From Brevundimonas sp. UBA5713 (GTDB taxonomy: Bacteria; Pseudomonadota; Alphaproteobacteria; Caulobacterales; Caulobacteraceae): 64,000 nt of DNA. Position 1 is the stretch's first letter, and each line of letters opens with the position of its first letter. This document shows positions 54,646 through 63,621 of the stretch, piece by piece. The stretch spans positions 136,107 through 200,106 of the forward strand of contig NZ_DIGV01000018.1 in NCBI RefSeq assembly GCF_002419815.1, written 5' to 3'. Made by a program: the position numbers and the translations under genes. Under the pieces are notes generated by a model that worked only from the letters and a program-made list of their open reading frames with translations, made no database searches and was not told the origin of the DNA.

Positions 54646-56982
54646 GTGTCCGATCAACCGCCCGTCCGCATCTCCGACCTCGCCCGCCCGCAGCCGCCGC
54701 AAGGCGCTGTAAAAGACTATCTGTCGGGTCTGAACCCCGAACAGCGCGAGGCCGTGGAAACGACGGAAGGGCCCGTTCTGGTGCTGGCCGGTGCGGGCAC
54801 AGGCAAGACGCGGGTGCTGACCACCCGCCTCGCACACATTCTGGCGACAGGCCGCGCCCGTCCTTGGGAAATGCTGGTCGTCACCTTTACCAACAAGGCC
54901 GCGCGCGAGATGCGCGAGCGGATCGGCCATCTGATCGGTGATCAGGCCGAGGGCTTGCGCTGGCTGGGCACCTTCCACTCGGTCGCCGCGCAAATCTTGC
55001 GACGCCATGCCGAACTGGTGGGCCTGCAATCGTCCTTCACCATTCTGGATACCGACGATCAGGAGCGCCTGCTGAAGCAGCTGCTGGAAGCGGCCAATGT
55101 CGATACCAAGAAGCACACGGCCAAATCGCTGGCTGCCGCCATCGACCATTGGAAGAACCGTGGCTGGACGCCCGAAAAGCTGCCCCCCAGTGAAGACTTC
55201 GCCGAGGGACGCGGCAAGGCGCTGTACACCGCCTATCAAAACCGCCTGCGCACACTGAACGCTTGTGACTTCGGCGACCTGCTGCTGCACAACCTGACGA
55301 TCCTCAGCCAGAATGCCGATCTGGCCGAGGAATACCGCCGCCGCTTCAAATACATTCTGGTCGACGAGTATCAGGACACCAACGTCGCGCAATACCTGTG
55401 GCTGCGCCTGCTGACTTCCTCCACCGGCAACGTCTGCTGCGTGGGTGATGACGACCAGTCGATCTATGGCTGGCGTGGCGCAGAGGTGGACAACATCCTG
55501 CGCTTCGAAAAGGACTTCCCCGGCGCGAAAGTGATCCGTCTGGAGCAAAACTATCGCTCGACGGTGCATATTCTCGGTGCCGCCGGTGCGCTGATCGCCG
55601 CAAACAAGGAACGGCTCGGCAAACAGCTTTGGACCGAGGACGAGAGCGGCGACAAGGTTCGCGTGCGCGGCTTCTGGGACGGCGACGCCGAAGCCCGCAT
55701 GATCGCCGAAGAGGTCGAGGACGCCCGTCGTCGCGGCATCCCTTATCGCGACATCGCCGTTCTGGTGCGCGCCTCCTTCCAGATGCGGGCCTTCGAAGAG
55801 CGGTTCGTCATGCTGGCCATCCCCTACAAGGTGATCGGCGGCCCACGCTTCTTCGAGCGTGCCGAGATCCGCGACGCTCACGCCTACTTGCGCCTGCTGC
55901 AGTCCGAAAATGACGATCTGGCCTTCGAGCGCATCGTCAATGTGCCCAAGCGCGGCGTCGGCGACACCTCGGTCCAGAAAATCCTTCACATCGGCCGCGA
56001 AAACGGCGTCTCCGCCATGCAGGCGGTGCGCCATCTGATGCAGGCCGACGAACTGCCGGGCCGCACGCGCACGCCGCTGACCAATTTCGTGCGTGACCTC
56101 GACCGCTGGCGCGACCTGCTGAAGATGGGCACCCCGCACTGGCAGGTGATGGAGACCGTTCTGGAAGAGAGCGGCTACACCGACATGCAAAAGGCCGACC
56201 GCACCAGCGGTCAGACCCGCCTAGATAACCTCAAGGAACTGGTGCAATCCATGCAGCAGTTCGACACGCTTCAGGCCTATCTGGAACACGTCTCGCTGGT
56301 CATGGACCTTGAGCGCAACGCCGACGAGGAATCGAGCGACGGCGCGGTCCAGATCATGACCCTGCACGGGGCAAAGGGTCTGGAGTTCCCGCTGGTGTTC
56401 CTGCCCGGCTGGGAAGAAGGCGTCTTCCCCAGCCAGCGCAGCATCGATGAAAAGGGCCTTAAGGGCCTCGAGGAAGAGCGCCGTCTGGCCTATGTCGGCG
56501 TGACCCGCGCCAAGCGCGACGCCCGCATCAGCTTTGCTGCCAACCGCATGGTCTATGGCCGTTGGACGACACAGCTACCCAGCCGCTTTGTCGATGAACT
56601 GCCGATCGAGCACGTCGATGTGGCCTCCGACACCGGCTATTACGGCGCGTCCCAAGGTATGAAGGACGCCCGCAGTCGCTGGGACGACACGCCTGCGTTC
56701 CAGGGCAGCTATAGCTCCCCAGGCTGGAAACGCGGACAGGCCGCCACGGCCAATGCCACGCCCCAGCCCGCCTATGCCCGCCGCGCCGTAATCGAAGGCG
56801 AAGGCCGTCTGATTGCCACCGCCGATTCCAAATCGGGCGCGGGCTTCAATCGCGGCGACCGCGTCTTCCACCAGAAGTTCGGCTATGGCTCGGTCAAGGC
56901 GACCGAAGGCAACAAGCTGATCGTCGCTTTTGAAAAGGCCGGTGAGAAAAAGGTCATCGACACCTTCGTGGAAAAGGCCTGA
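54646..56982 (+). CDS. uvrD: UvrD/PcrA/Rep-type superfamily 1 DNA helicase
   Basis: A 778-residue helicase translating from a GTG at 54646. Motifs include Walker A AGAGTGKTRVL (about residue 46), motif Ia TFTNKAAREMRERI, Walker B/II VDEYQDTNVAQY, motif III GDDDQSIYGWRG, motif IV EQNYRST, motif V TLHGAKGLEFPLVF and motif VI YVGVTRAK. The C-terminal 150 residues hold a Tudor-like region ending FGYGSVKATEGNKLIVAFEKAGEKKVIDTFVEKA, split here as GYGSV...KVIDTFV, typical of PcrA/UvrD. It unwinds DNA in repair and replication. Confidence 0.95.
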   Translation: MSDQPPVRISDLARPQPPQGAVKDYLSGLNPEQREAVETTEGPVLVLAGAGTGKTRVLTTRLAHILATGRARPWEMLVVTFTNKAAREMRERIGHLIGDQAEGLRWLGTFHSVAAQILRRHAELVGLQSSFTILDTDDQERLLKQLLEAANVDTKKHTAKSLAAAIDHWKNRGWTPEKLPPSEDFAEGRGKALYTAYQNRLRTLNACDFGDLLLHNLTILSQNADLAEEYRRRFKYILVDEYQDTNVAQYLWLRLLTSSTGNVCCVGDDDQSIYGWRGAEVDNILRFEKDFPGAKVIRLEQNYRSTVHILGAAGALIAANKERLGKQLWTEDESGDKVRVRGFWDGDAEARMIAEEVEDARRRGIPYRDIAVLVRASFQMRAFEERFVMLAIPYKVIGGPRFFERAEIRDAHAYLRLLQSENDDLAFERIVNVPKRGVGDTSVQKILHIGRENGVSAMQAVRHLMQADELPGRTRTPLTNFVRDLDRWRDLLKMGTPHWQVMETVLEESGYTDMQKADRTSGQTRLDNLKELVQSMQQFDTLQAYLEHVSLVMDLERNADEESSDGAVQIMTLHGAKGLEFPLVFLPGWEEGVFPSQRSIDEKGLKGLEEERRLAYVGVTRAKRDARISFAANRMVYGRWTTQLPSRFVDELPIEHVDVASDTGYYGASQGMKDARSRWDDTPAFQGSYSSPGWKRGQAATANATPQPAYARRAVIEGEGRLIATADSKSGAGFNRGDRVFHQKFGYGSVKATEGNKLIVAFEKAGEKKVIDTFVEKA

Positions 56983-57014
56983 TCCCCACCTTTATTTAAC
57001 CCTGTTCGACGAGC

Positions 57015-58334
57015 GTGCCGCCTGTGCAAAGCCAGACCGAAAACATGCGCCAAGACGCTATCCCTTTGTGGGAGCAATTCGGCGCGGGCTTTGTGCTGCT
57101 GATGCTGACAGGGGCTTTGATCGGGCCGGTGCTTGCTCCCGATCAGGGCGAGAACCCCGTGCTGCGCCTGTTCTGGCTGCCGTCCTATGCCATTACGGCC
57201 GGGCTGTGCCTGTGGCGGATCAAGGACCTGCTGCGCGTTTGGCCTGCGATTGTCATGCTGGGTCTCTTGGTGCTGCTGGCTTTGGCATCGCGTTATTGGT
57301 CGCTTGATCCCGCAACAACACAGCGGCGCGTCATGGCCATGGCCGTCAATGGCATGTTCGCCCTTTATCTGGGTGCGCGGTTCCGGGGCGCGGCCCTGCC
57401 GCGCCTTTTGAGTTTGGCGGCCTTGTGGATGGCGGTGCTGTCTCTGGTCTTTGTCTTCGCCATGCCGTCAGTGGGCGTGCACCATGGCGTGAATGACGGC
57501 CTGTGGCGCGGCGTCTGGTACGAGAAAAACCAGATGGGCCTGTACATGGTCATCGGCGGTATATCGGCCGCCGCATGGCAGGCCACCCTGCCCAAGCCCA
57601 AACTGTGGCCGCTGCTTACATTGGCGCTATGTACCCTGCTGATGTTGGCAACCGCGTCCAAAACCTCGCTAATCTGTCTGATGCTGGGGCTGGGCCTGAT
57701 CGTGGCGCTGAAGCTGATCCGGCGTGGTGGTCCGGCGCTGACCGTGGTCGCGGTGTGGTTCGGCGTCGTGTGTCTGGGCGCAGGCTGGTGGATATGGACC
57801 GAATATTCGGCCACCCTGCTGACCGCACTGGGCAAGGATCCGACCCTGACAGGCCGCACCGGCATCTGGGCCGAGGTCTTGGCCGCCTCGGAGAAACGCC
57901 CCCTGCTGGGCTATGGCTACAATGCCTTTTGGGGATTGGAGTCCGCCCCCGCCAACTGGATCCGCTATCAGACGGGCTGGATCGTGCCGTCCGCCCACAA
58001 TGGCTGGCTGGATGTACTGCTAGGTTTGGGCTGGGTCGGTGTGACGCTGGCGGGACTGACGGTGGTCATGGGCTATCTGGGCAATCTGTTCCGTCTGAAC
58101 CGCGCGGGCTCGGGCGAAGGCTTTTGGTGCATTGCCTATCTCAGCGTCTTTATGGCCCTGTCGTTTTCGGAAAGCGTGGTGTTGAGCCCGCAATCTCTTC
58201 CGTGGGCCCTGTGCCTGACGGTGCTTGCACGGGCATTTGATCCCAAGGCTGGCTATACAGCCGCCCCTAATCCCCTTAACCCACATCCTGTCCCCAATCC
58301 GTATGTCAGGTCGCGCTTGCGCCCTGTGGCCTAG
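57015..58334 (+). CDS. O-antigen ligase-like (Wzy_C/WaaL superfamily) membrane protein
   Basis: A 439-residue protein with about 12 hydrophobic helices and a periplasmic loop containing the GYGYNAFWG and HNGWLDVLLGLGWVGV segments, the Wzy_C signature. Family members join O-antigen or other oligosaccharides to lipids, or polymerise repeats. The start is taken at the GTG at 57015; a GTG at 57024 or ATG at 57045 is also possible. No glycosyltransferases or flippase genes are next to it, so its polymer is unknown. Confidence 0.85.
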   Translation: MPPVQSQTENMRQDAIPLWEQFGAGFVLLMLTGALIGPVLAPDQGENPVLRLFWLPSYAITAGLCLWRIKDLLRVWPAIVMLGLLVLLALASRYWSLDPATTQRRVMAMAVNGMFALYLGARFRGAALPRLLSLAALWMAVLSLVFVFAMPSVGVHHGVNDGLWRGVWYEKNQMGLYMVIGGISAAAWQATLPKPKLWPLLTLALCTLLMLATASKTSLICLMLGLGLIVALKLIRRGGPALTVVAVWFGVVCLGAGWWIWTEYSATLLTALGKDPTLTGRTGIWAEVLAASEKRPLLGYGYNAFWGLESAPANWIRYQTGWIVPSAHNGWLDVLLGLGWVGVTLAGLTVVMGYLGNLFRLNRAGSGEGFWCIAYLSVFMALSFSESVVLSPQSLPWALCLTVLARAFDPKAGYTAAPNPLNPHPVPNPYVRSRLRPVA

Positions 58335-58376
58335 CGGCCTACCTGACCAAGTTCCGAATCGCCGCAGACTGAGCTG

Positions 58377-60470
58377 ATGGACCTTTTTTCCCAGTTGAAT
58401 GACGACCAGCCCGAGCCCACGCCCGAAACGGCAAAACCGGCCAAGGCTGAAGTGAAGGCTTCTGCGGTCCCCGCACCCGTTAAGGCGACCGCGCCTGTCG
58501 CGCCGCCGTCTTCTGCGGACAGCGCCGGTGTGGCCATGGCGACCGGCTATTCGGCCTCCTCAATCGAGGTTTTGGAAGGTCTGGAGCCCGTCCGCAAACG
58601 CCCCGGCATGTACATCGGCGGCACGGACGAACGCGCCCTGCACCATTTGTTTGCCGAAGTGCTCGACAACGCGATGGACGAAGCCGTCGCCAAGCACGCC
58701 AAGCTGATCACGGTCGATCTGGACGCCGACGGCTATCTGTCGGTGCGCGATGACGGTCGCGGCATTCCTGTCGATCCGCATCCGAAATACCCGGGTAAGT
58801 CGGCGCTGGAAGTGGTGATGAGCGTCCTCCACTCGGGCGGTAAATTCTCGGGCAAGGCCTATGAGACGTCCGGCGGTCTGCACGGCGTGGGCGTATCCGT
58901 GGTGAACGCCCTGTCGGAAAGCCTCGATGTCACCGTCTGGCGTGACGGCTTTGAATGGCGTCAGTCGTTCAGCCGTGGTCATGTGCAGGGCCCCATTGAA
59001 CAGGTCGGCCCGTCGAAGAAAAAGGGCACCCGCATCCGCTTCAAGCCGGATGAGGAGATTTTTGGCATGGGCGCGGCCTTCAAGCCCGCACGCCTGTTCC
59101 GCATGGCCCGCGCCAAGGCCTATCTGTTCCGTGGCGTCGAGATCAAATGGACCTGCGCGCCTGAACGCATCACCGACCAGACGCCCGCTCAGGCCACCCT
59201 GCACTTCCCCGGCGGTCTGGCCGATGCTCTGGCCGAACGTGTCGGCGAGATCGAGACCGTCACCCCCGTCTTCACAGGTCGTGTAGAGCGCAAGGGCGAG
59301 GCCGGTGCGCTGGAATGGGCCGTGACGTGGTCGCCGATTGGCTTTGGTGACAGCGACAGCTTTGTCGCCTCCTACTGTAATACGGTTTCGACGCCGGACG
59401 GGGGCACCCACGAAGCGGGCTTCCGCGCGGCTCTGGTCAAGGGCCTCAAGGCCTATGGCGAGCTGATCAGCGAAAAGCGCGCCAGTCAGATCACCGCCGA
59501 AGACGTGATCGCCAATGCTGGCGCCCTGATCTCGATTTTCATCCGAAATCCGGAGTTCCAGGGCCAGACCAAGGACCGCCTGTCCTCGCCCGAAGGGGCC
59601 CGACTGGCCGAGCAGCTGCTGCGCGACCCGTTCGATCTGTGGCTGACCGAAAGCCCCAAGCAGGCTTCGGCCTTGCTGAACTTCGTCATCGACCGCGCCG
59701 AGGATCGCCTGCGCCGCCGCAAGGACAAGGAAGTCCAGCGCGCCGCTGCAACCCGCAAGCTGCGCCTGCCGGGCAAGCTGGCCGACTGTTCGCGTCAGGC
59801 CGCCGAGGGCACCGAACTGTTCATCGTCGAGGGTGACTCGGCAGGCGGTTCGGCCAAACAGGCGCGTGACCGGACCACCCAGGCCATCCTGCCTCTGCGC
59901 GGTAAAATCCTGAACGTCGCCTCGGCTACGGCAGACAAGCTGCGCCAGAACGTCGAACTGACCGATCTGATGCTGGCTCTGGGCGTTCAGGCCGGCACGC
60001 GCTTCAGCGTCGATGACCTGCGCTATGAGCGTATCGTTATCATGACCGACGCCGACGTGGACGGTGCGCACATCGCGGCGCTGCTGATTACCTTCTTCTA
60101 CCGCTCCATGCCGGACCTGATCCGTCAGGGCCGTCTCTACATGGCACTACCGCCGCTGTACCGTATCTCGGCAGGACCGCTGTCCGAATATGCCCGCGAC
60201 GATGCCCACCGCGACGAGCTGCTGGCGACCGTCTTCAAGGGCAAGAAGTTCGAAATCGGCCGCTTTAAGGGTCTGGGTGAAATGATGGCCTCCCAGTTGA
60301 AAGAGACCACCATGGATCCGAAGAAGCGCACCCTTGCCCGCGTGTCCCTGCCTGACAGCGAAGAGGATATTCAGGATCTGGTCGAACGCCTGATGGGCCG
60401 CAAGGCCGAGGCCCGATACCAGTTCATTCAGGAGAACGCCCGCTTCGCACAGGACGTGCTGGACGTCTAA
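58377..60470 (+). CDS. parE: DNA topoisomerase IV subunit B
   Basis: ParE is the ATPase subunit of topoisomerase IV, which decatenates daughter chromosomes. The 697-residue protein has a GHKL ATPase domain with [25 protein letters not shown] and the Toprim motifs [15 protein letters not shown] and [25 protein letters not shown] is the conserved linker between them. It carries a Pro/Ala/Lys-rich N-terminal extension of about 50 residues ([20 protein letters not shown]) before the domain start ([20 protein letters not shown]). ParC is not in the window. Confidence 0.96.
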   Translation: MDLFSQLNDDQPEPTPETAKPAKAEVKASAVPAPVKATAPVAPPSSADSAGVAMATGYSASSIEVLEGLEPVRKRPGMYIGGTDERALHHLFAEVLDNAMDEAVAKHAKLITVDLDADGYLSVRDDGRGIPVDPHPKYPGKSALEVVMSVLHSGGKFSGKAYETSGGLHGVGVSVVNALSESLDVTVWRDGFEWRQSFSRGHVQGPIEQVGPSKKKGTRIRFKPDEEIFGMGAAFKPARLFRMARAKAYLFRGVEIKWTCAPERITDQTPAQATLHFPGGLADALAERVGEIETVTPVFTGRVERKGEAGALEWAVTWSPIGFGDSDSFVASYCNTVSTPDGGTHEAGFRAALVKGLKAYGELISEKRASQITAEDVIANAGALISIFIRNPEFQGQTKDRLSSPEGARLAEQLLRDPFDLWLTESPKQASALLNFVIDRAEDRLRRRKDKEVQRAAATRKLRLPGKLADCSRQAAEGTELFIVEGDSAGGSAKQARDRTTQAILPLRGKILNVASATADKLRQNVELTDLMLALGVQAGTRFSVDDLRYERIVIMTDADVDGAHIAALLITFFYRSMPDLIRQGRLYMALPPLYRISAGPLSEYARDDAHRDELLATVFKGKKFEIGRFKGLGEMMASQLKETTMDPKKRTLARVSLPDSEEDIQDLVERLMGRKAEARYQFIQENARFAQDVLDV

Positions 60471-60476
60471 CCGATC

Positions 60477-60503
60477 AAGAGTCGCCTATTGGCGGCTCTT
60501 TTT
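60477..60503 (+). terminator. parE terminator
   Basis: Stem AAGAGTCGCC/GGCGGCTCTT with one G-U pair, loop TATT, then TTTTT, 7 bp past the parE stop. Confidence 0.88.
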
Positions 60504-60568
60504 CGTTGCGTCGCACAAATCCGCGCATATTCATTGTTCTAAGACCCACGAACGCCTATCCTAGAGAA

Positions 60569-61939
60569 ATGACTACGCGCTGGACCCCAGAATCCTGGAG
60601 AAAGAAGCCCGCCCTGCATATGCCGGCGGACTATCCTGATGCGGCCGAACTGGCCCGCGTCGAAGATGAGCTGCGGGCTATGCCTCCCCTCGTGTTTGCG
60701 GGCGAAGCGCGTCGTTTGACCAACCATCTGGCACAGGTCGAGGCTGGCAATGCCTTCCTGCTGCAAGGCGGTGACTGCGCCGAGAGCTTCAAGGAGTTCT
60801 CGACCGACAACATTCGCGACACCTTCCGTCTGATCCTTCAGATGGCGGTGGTGTTGACCTTTGCCGGACGCAAGCCGGTGGTGAAGGTGGGCCGTATCGC
60901 CGGACAGTTCGCCAAGCCCCGCTCCTCGCCCATCGAGGAAATCGGCGGCGTCGAGCTGCCGTCCTACCGTGGCGACATCATCAACGGCATGGGCTTCAAC
61001 ACCGAAGAGCGCGTGCCTGATCCGCAACGCCTGCTGAAGGCCTATCACCAGTCGGCGGCAACGCTGAACCTGCTGCGCGCCTTTGCGGGTGGCGGCTATG
61101 CCGACCTGTACAACATCCACCGTTGGACGCTGGGCTTTGCCGACAAGGGGGCCGGTGCCGCCTATCGCGAACTGGCCGACAAGATCACCGAAGCCCTGGC
61201 CTTCATGGAAGCGGTGGGCGTGACGCCTGACACCCACCCCGAGCTGTCGCGGGTCGAGGTGTTCACCAGCCACGAAGCCCTGCTGCTGAACCTTGAGTCG
61301 GCTCTGACGCGTCTGGACGGCAGTTCGGGTGACTGGTTCGACACCTCGGCACACATGCTGTGGATCGGCGAGCGCACCCGCCAGCTGGACGGTGCCCACG
61401 TCGAGTTCATGAAGGGTATCTCCAACCCCATCGGCGTGAAGTGCGGTCCGACCATGACGCCGGATGACATTCTACCGCTGATCGATGCGCTGAACCCGAA
61501 CAACACGCCGGGCCGCCTGACCCTGATCGGCCGCTTTGGCCACGACAAGGTCGGCGACCGTCTGCCCGCGCTGATGCGTGCCGTAAAGGCCGAGGGCAAG
61601 CGCGTGATCTGGTCCATCGACCCGATGCACGGCAACACGCTGAAAGCCGCCAACGGCTATAAGACGCGTCCGTTCGACCGCATCATGGGCGAGGTTCGCA
61701 GCTTCATCGACGTGGCCGAGGCCGAGGGTGTGCACCCCGGTGGCGTCCACCTCGAAATGACCGGCCAGAACGTGACCGAATGCCTCGGCGGGGCCCTGCC
61801 CGTCACCGAGGACGATCTGTCCAGCCGTTACCACACCCATTGCGACCCGCGTCTGAATGCGGATCAGGCTCTGGAACTGGCCTTCCTCGTGGCCGAGCGC
61901 CTCAAGGATGGTCGTCAGGCCCGCTCCGAAGCCGCATGA
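60569..61939 (+). CDS. aroG: Class II 3-deoxy-7-phosphoheptulonate (DAHP) synthase
   Basis: DAHP synthase condenses phosphoenolpyruvate and erythrose 4-phosphate, the first step of the shikimate pathway. The start is the ATG at 60569 ([16 protein letters not shown]), giving 456 residues. Class II signatures are [10 protein letters not shown] (metal-binding Cys), [14 protein letters not shown], the [10 protein letters not shown] region and DPMHGNT. Class II enzymes differ from E. coli AroF/G/H and often respond to combinations of aromatic products. The pheA gene overlaps its stop in an ATGA arrangement, so the two are translationally coupled. Confidence 0.95.
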   Translation: MTTRWTPESWRKKPALHMPADYPDAAELARVEDELRAMPPLVFAGEARRLTNHLAQVEAGNAFLLQGGDCAESFKEFSTDNIRDTFRLILQMAVVLTFAGRKPVVKVGRIAGQFAKPRSSPIEEIGGVELPSYRGDIINGMGFNTEERVPDPQRLLKAYHQSAATLNLLRAFAGGGYADLYNIHRWTLGFADKGAGAAYRELADKITEALAFMEAVGVTPDTHPELSRVEVFTSHEALLLNLESALTRLDGSSGDWFDTSAHMLWIGERTRQLDGAHVEFMKGISNPIGVKCGPTMTPDDILPLIDALNPNNTPGRLTLIGRFGHDKVGDRLPALMRAVKAEGKRVIWSIDPMHGNTLKAANGYKTRPFDRIMGEVRSFIDVAEAEGVHPGGVHLEMTGQNVTECLGGALPVTEDDLSSRYHTHCDPRLNADQALELAFLVAERLKDGRQARSEAA

Positions 61940-62514
61940 GCATGCAGATGATGGACGACGACGTCCGACCGGCGCGCATTGCCTACCAAGGCGCTCCGGG
62001 AGCCTTTAGCCATGAAGCCTGCCTCGATCTGCGCCCATGGGACATTCCTGTAGCCTTCGAGACCTTTGACGGGGCGATTGCTGCGGTGCTGAGCGGCGAC
62101 TGTGATCTGGCGCTCATCCCGCTGGAAAACTCCACTGTCGGCACCGTCGAACCCGCAGCGACCCTGGTGCGCGAGGCCGGACTGGTGGCCCTGAGCGAAG
62201 CTTGGCGTCCGATCCGGCATGCGCTGCTGGCCCTACCCGGTGCCCGCCTGTCGGACATCAAGACCGCCGAAAGCCACCCGATTGCCCTGCAGCAGTGCAC
62301 GGAAAATCTGAAGGCGCTGAACATCGAAACCGTCACTGTGTTCGACACCGCCGGTGCCGCTCGCGATGTAGCCCAGTCGGGCGATTTCACCCGCGCTGCC
62401 ATCGCTCCGGCTCGCGCGGCAGAGGTTTATAACCTGCAGATCCTGCGCAACGACCTTCAAGATTTCAGCGACAACCGCACACGTTTTGTGCTGTTAAGCG
62501 CCCGCAACGCTTGA
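61936..62514 (+). CDS. pheA: Prephenate dehydratase, catalytic domain only (no ACT domain)
   Basis: PheA converts prephenate to phenylpyruvate in phenylalanine synthesis. The start is the ATG at 61936, overlapping the aroG stop. The product is only 192 residues. It shows the PDT motifs [12 protein letters not shown] at the start, [12 protein letters not shown] in the middle and the DNRTRF catalytic TRF near residue 184, and then stops five residues later. The usual C-terminal ACT domain with its ESRP-type Phe-binding site is missing, so feedback inhibition of the normal kind is not expected. No frameshifted ACT remnant is visible in the downstream 288 bp. Confidence 0.92.
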   Translation: MSMQMMDDDVRPARIAYQGAPGAFSHEACLDLRPWDIPVAFETFDGAIAAVLSGDCDLALIPLENSTVGTVEPAATLVREAGLVALSEAWRPIRHALLALPGARLSDIKTAESHPIALQQCTENLKALNIETVTVFDTAGAARDVAQSGDFTRAAIAPARAAEVYNLQILRNDLQDFSDNRTRFVLLSARNA

Positions 62515-62540
62515 CGCGGCATAATTTTTCCTCTTTTTAA
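62511..62540 (+). promoter_or_regulatory. Promoter of the leader peptide / chorismate mutase transcript
   Basis: TTGACG (62511-62516) overlaps the pheA stop codon and is followed after 18 bp by TTTTAA (62535-62540). Transcription would start near 62547. An inverted repeat CTGGATC-N6-GATCCAG (62545-62564) overlaps the predicted start and could be an operator or a 5' stem. Confidence 0.6.
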
Positions 62541-62579
62541 GGCACTGGATCAATTCCGATCCAGAAACCGGTACGAACC

Positions 62580-62681
62580 ATGTCGTCGCTGAACGCACAA
62601 TTCGTCGCTCAAACCGCTTCTTTTGAAGTGGCCGGTTTCTATTATGGCTACGGCTTTTACGGCTTTCGATACGCCGGCTGA
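62580..62681 (+). CDS. Phe/Tyr-rich leader peptide of the chorismate mutase gene
   Basis: A 33-codon frame from ATG at 62580 to TGA at 62679. It contains 5 Phe and 5 Tyr codons; residues 20-31 read FYYGYGFYGFRY, 8 aromatic out of 12. This density near the end of a short frame between a promoter and an aromatic-pathway gene is the mark of an attenuator leader: the ribosome would pause when Phe-tRNA or Tyr-tRNA is scarce. No homology is needed for this reading, but translation is unproven. The ribosome-binding site is weak. It precedes mutually exclusive hairpins and the chorismate mutase start at 62803. Confidence 0.8.
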   Translation: MSSLNAQFVAQTASFEVAGFYYGYGFYGFRYAG

Positions 62682-62764
62682 GGCTTCGGGGCACTTCCTC
62701 TCCTGACAGTCTCTCCGGCGACCGCTTCTCCCCAGAGCGGCACTGCGCCTGCGCGCGCCTTTCT
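62672..62764 (+). promoter_or_regulatory. Candidate attenuator structures upstream of chorismate mutase
   Basis: Hand folding gives competing stems. CGCCGG (62672-62677, the last leader codons) pairs with CCGGCG (62715-62720). The same GGCG (62717-62720) can pair instead with CGCC (62746-62749), with an inner CCGCT/AGCGG stem (62722-62726, 62736-62740). A third, imperfect hairpin at 62739-62759 precedes TTTCT and could terminate. A ribosome stalled on the aromatic codons would mask the first arm and favour the second stem over the third. No energies were computed. Confidence 0.5.
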
Positions 62765-62802
62765 CCCCATCGAAACCGAATTTCCAAAGACAAGCCCAAG
62801 CC

Positions 62803-63567
62803 ATGACTCTCTCGACCCTGAACAAAGCCCTGCCTGCTGAAATGCTGGAACTGACCGCCGAACAAATGGCGCTGTCGGCCCTGCGCGCAGAGATCGACTC
62901 CATCGACGATCAAATCCTCGAACTGTTCGAGCGCCGTCTGGCCATCGCAGCACAGGTGGGCAAGGCCAAGGACGCTCCGTCCGGTCCGCACACCAAGCTG
63001 CGCCCCGACCGTGAACAGGCTGTGCTGTCGCGTCTGGTCTCCAAGGCCAAGGAAGAAAATCGCGAGGCTGTCGCATCGCTGTGGCGGGAAATCGTCGGCT
63101 GGGGTCTGGCCCGCCAAGGCCGCCTGCAAGTTCAGGTCTACGCCCCGATCGATGGTGCCCGCGCCATGGACGCCGCTCGCCTGCGCTTCGGTGCCGCTGC
63201 TGAAATCCGCGTGGTCTACGACGCCCAAACCGCTCTGGCTCACGCGGCAGAAGGCCACGGCGTCTCGGTCCTGTCCGTGAGCGGCGACGACGCATGGTGG
63301 ATTGGCCTGCGCAAGGAATGGTCAATGCTGAGCGTGTTCGAAGGTTTCGGCCCGAACGATACCCCGACCTCGCTGGCCGTGGGCAAAATCGATCCCCCCG
63401 CCCTGCCGACCGGTCGCCGCGTCACGGTGACCGCTGGTGGGGATGCCGGTGACGGTTCGGGTGCCCGCCGTTGGGGCCTGAACACCCACCACGGCTGGAC
63501 GCTGGCCCTGACCGACGCCCCGCTGTCGGTTGGCGACGTCGAGGGCTGTGTCGGCGCTATCGGCTGA
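62803..63567 (+). CDS. Chorismate mutase (AroQ type) with unassigned C-terminal domain
   Basis: A 254-residue protein. Residues about 22-105 are an AroQ chorismate mutase, with LRAEIDSIDDQILELFERRL, of which LRAEIDSID is the signature, then VGKAKD (catalytic Lys) and a REIVGWGLA end. This enzyme makes prephenate, the common precursor of Phe and Tyr. Residues 106-254 form a second domain (begins RLQVQVYAPIDGARAMDAA, contains GDDAWWIGLRKEW) that I do not recognise. It is neither PDT nor an obvious ACT. Transcription appears to be controlled by the leader region. Confidence 0.88.
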   Translation: MTLSTLNKALPAEMLELTAEQMALSALRAEIDSIDDQILELFERRLAIAAQVGKAKDAPSGPHTKLRPDREQAVLSRLVSKAKEENREAVASLWREIVGWGLARQGRLQVQVYAPIDGARAMDAARLRFGAAAEIRVVYDAQTALAHAAEGHGVSVLSVSGDDAWWIGLRKEWSMLSVFEGFGPNDTPTSLAVGKIDPPALPTGRRVTVTAGGDAGDGSGARRWGLNTHHGWTLALTDAPLSVGDVEGCVGAIG

Positions 63568-63621
63568 TCGCGGTTATCCCTCATTAACCACGCCGCAACC
63601 TTAAATGGCGAAACTCTCGCC

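Noticed and set aside
54616..56190. A 524-codon minus-strand frame opposite the UvrD-type helicase
   Set aside because: The helicase motifs occur on the plus strand in order, so this is an antisense shadow.
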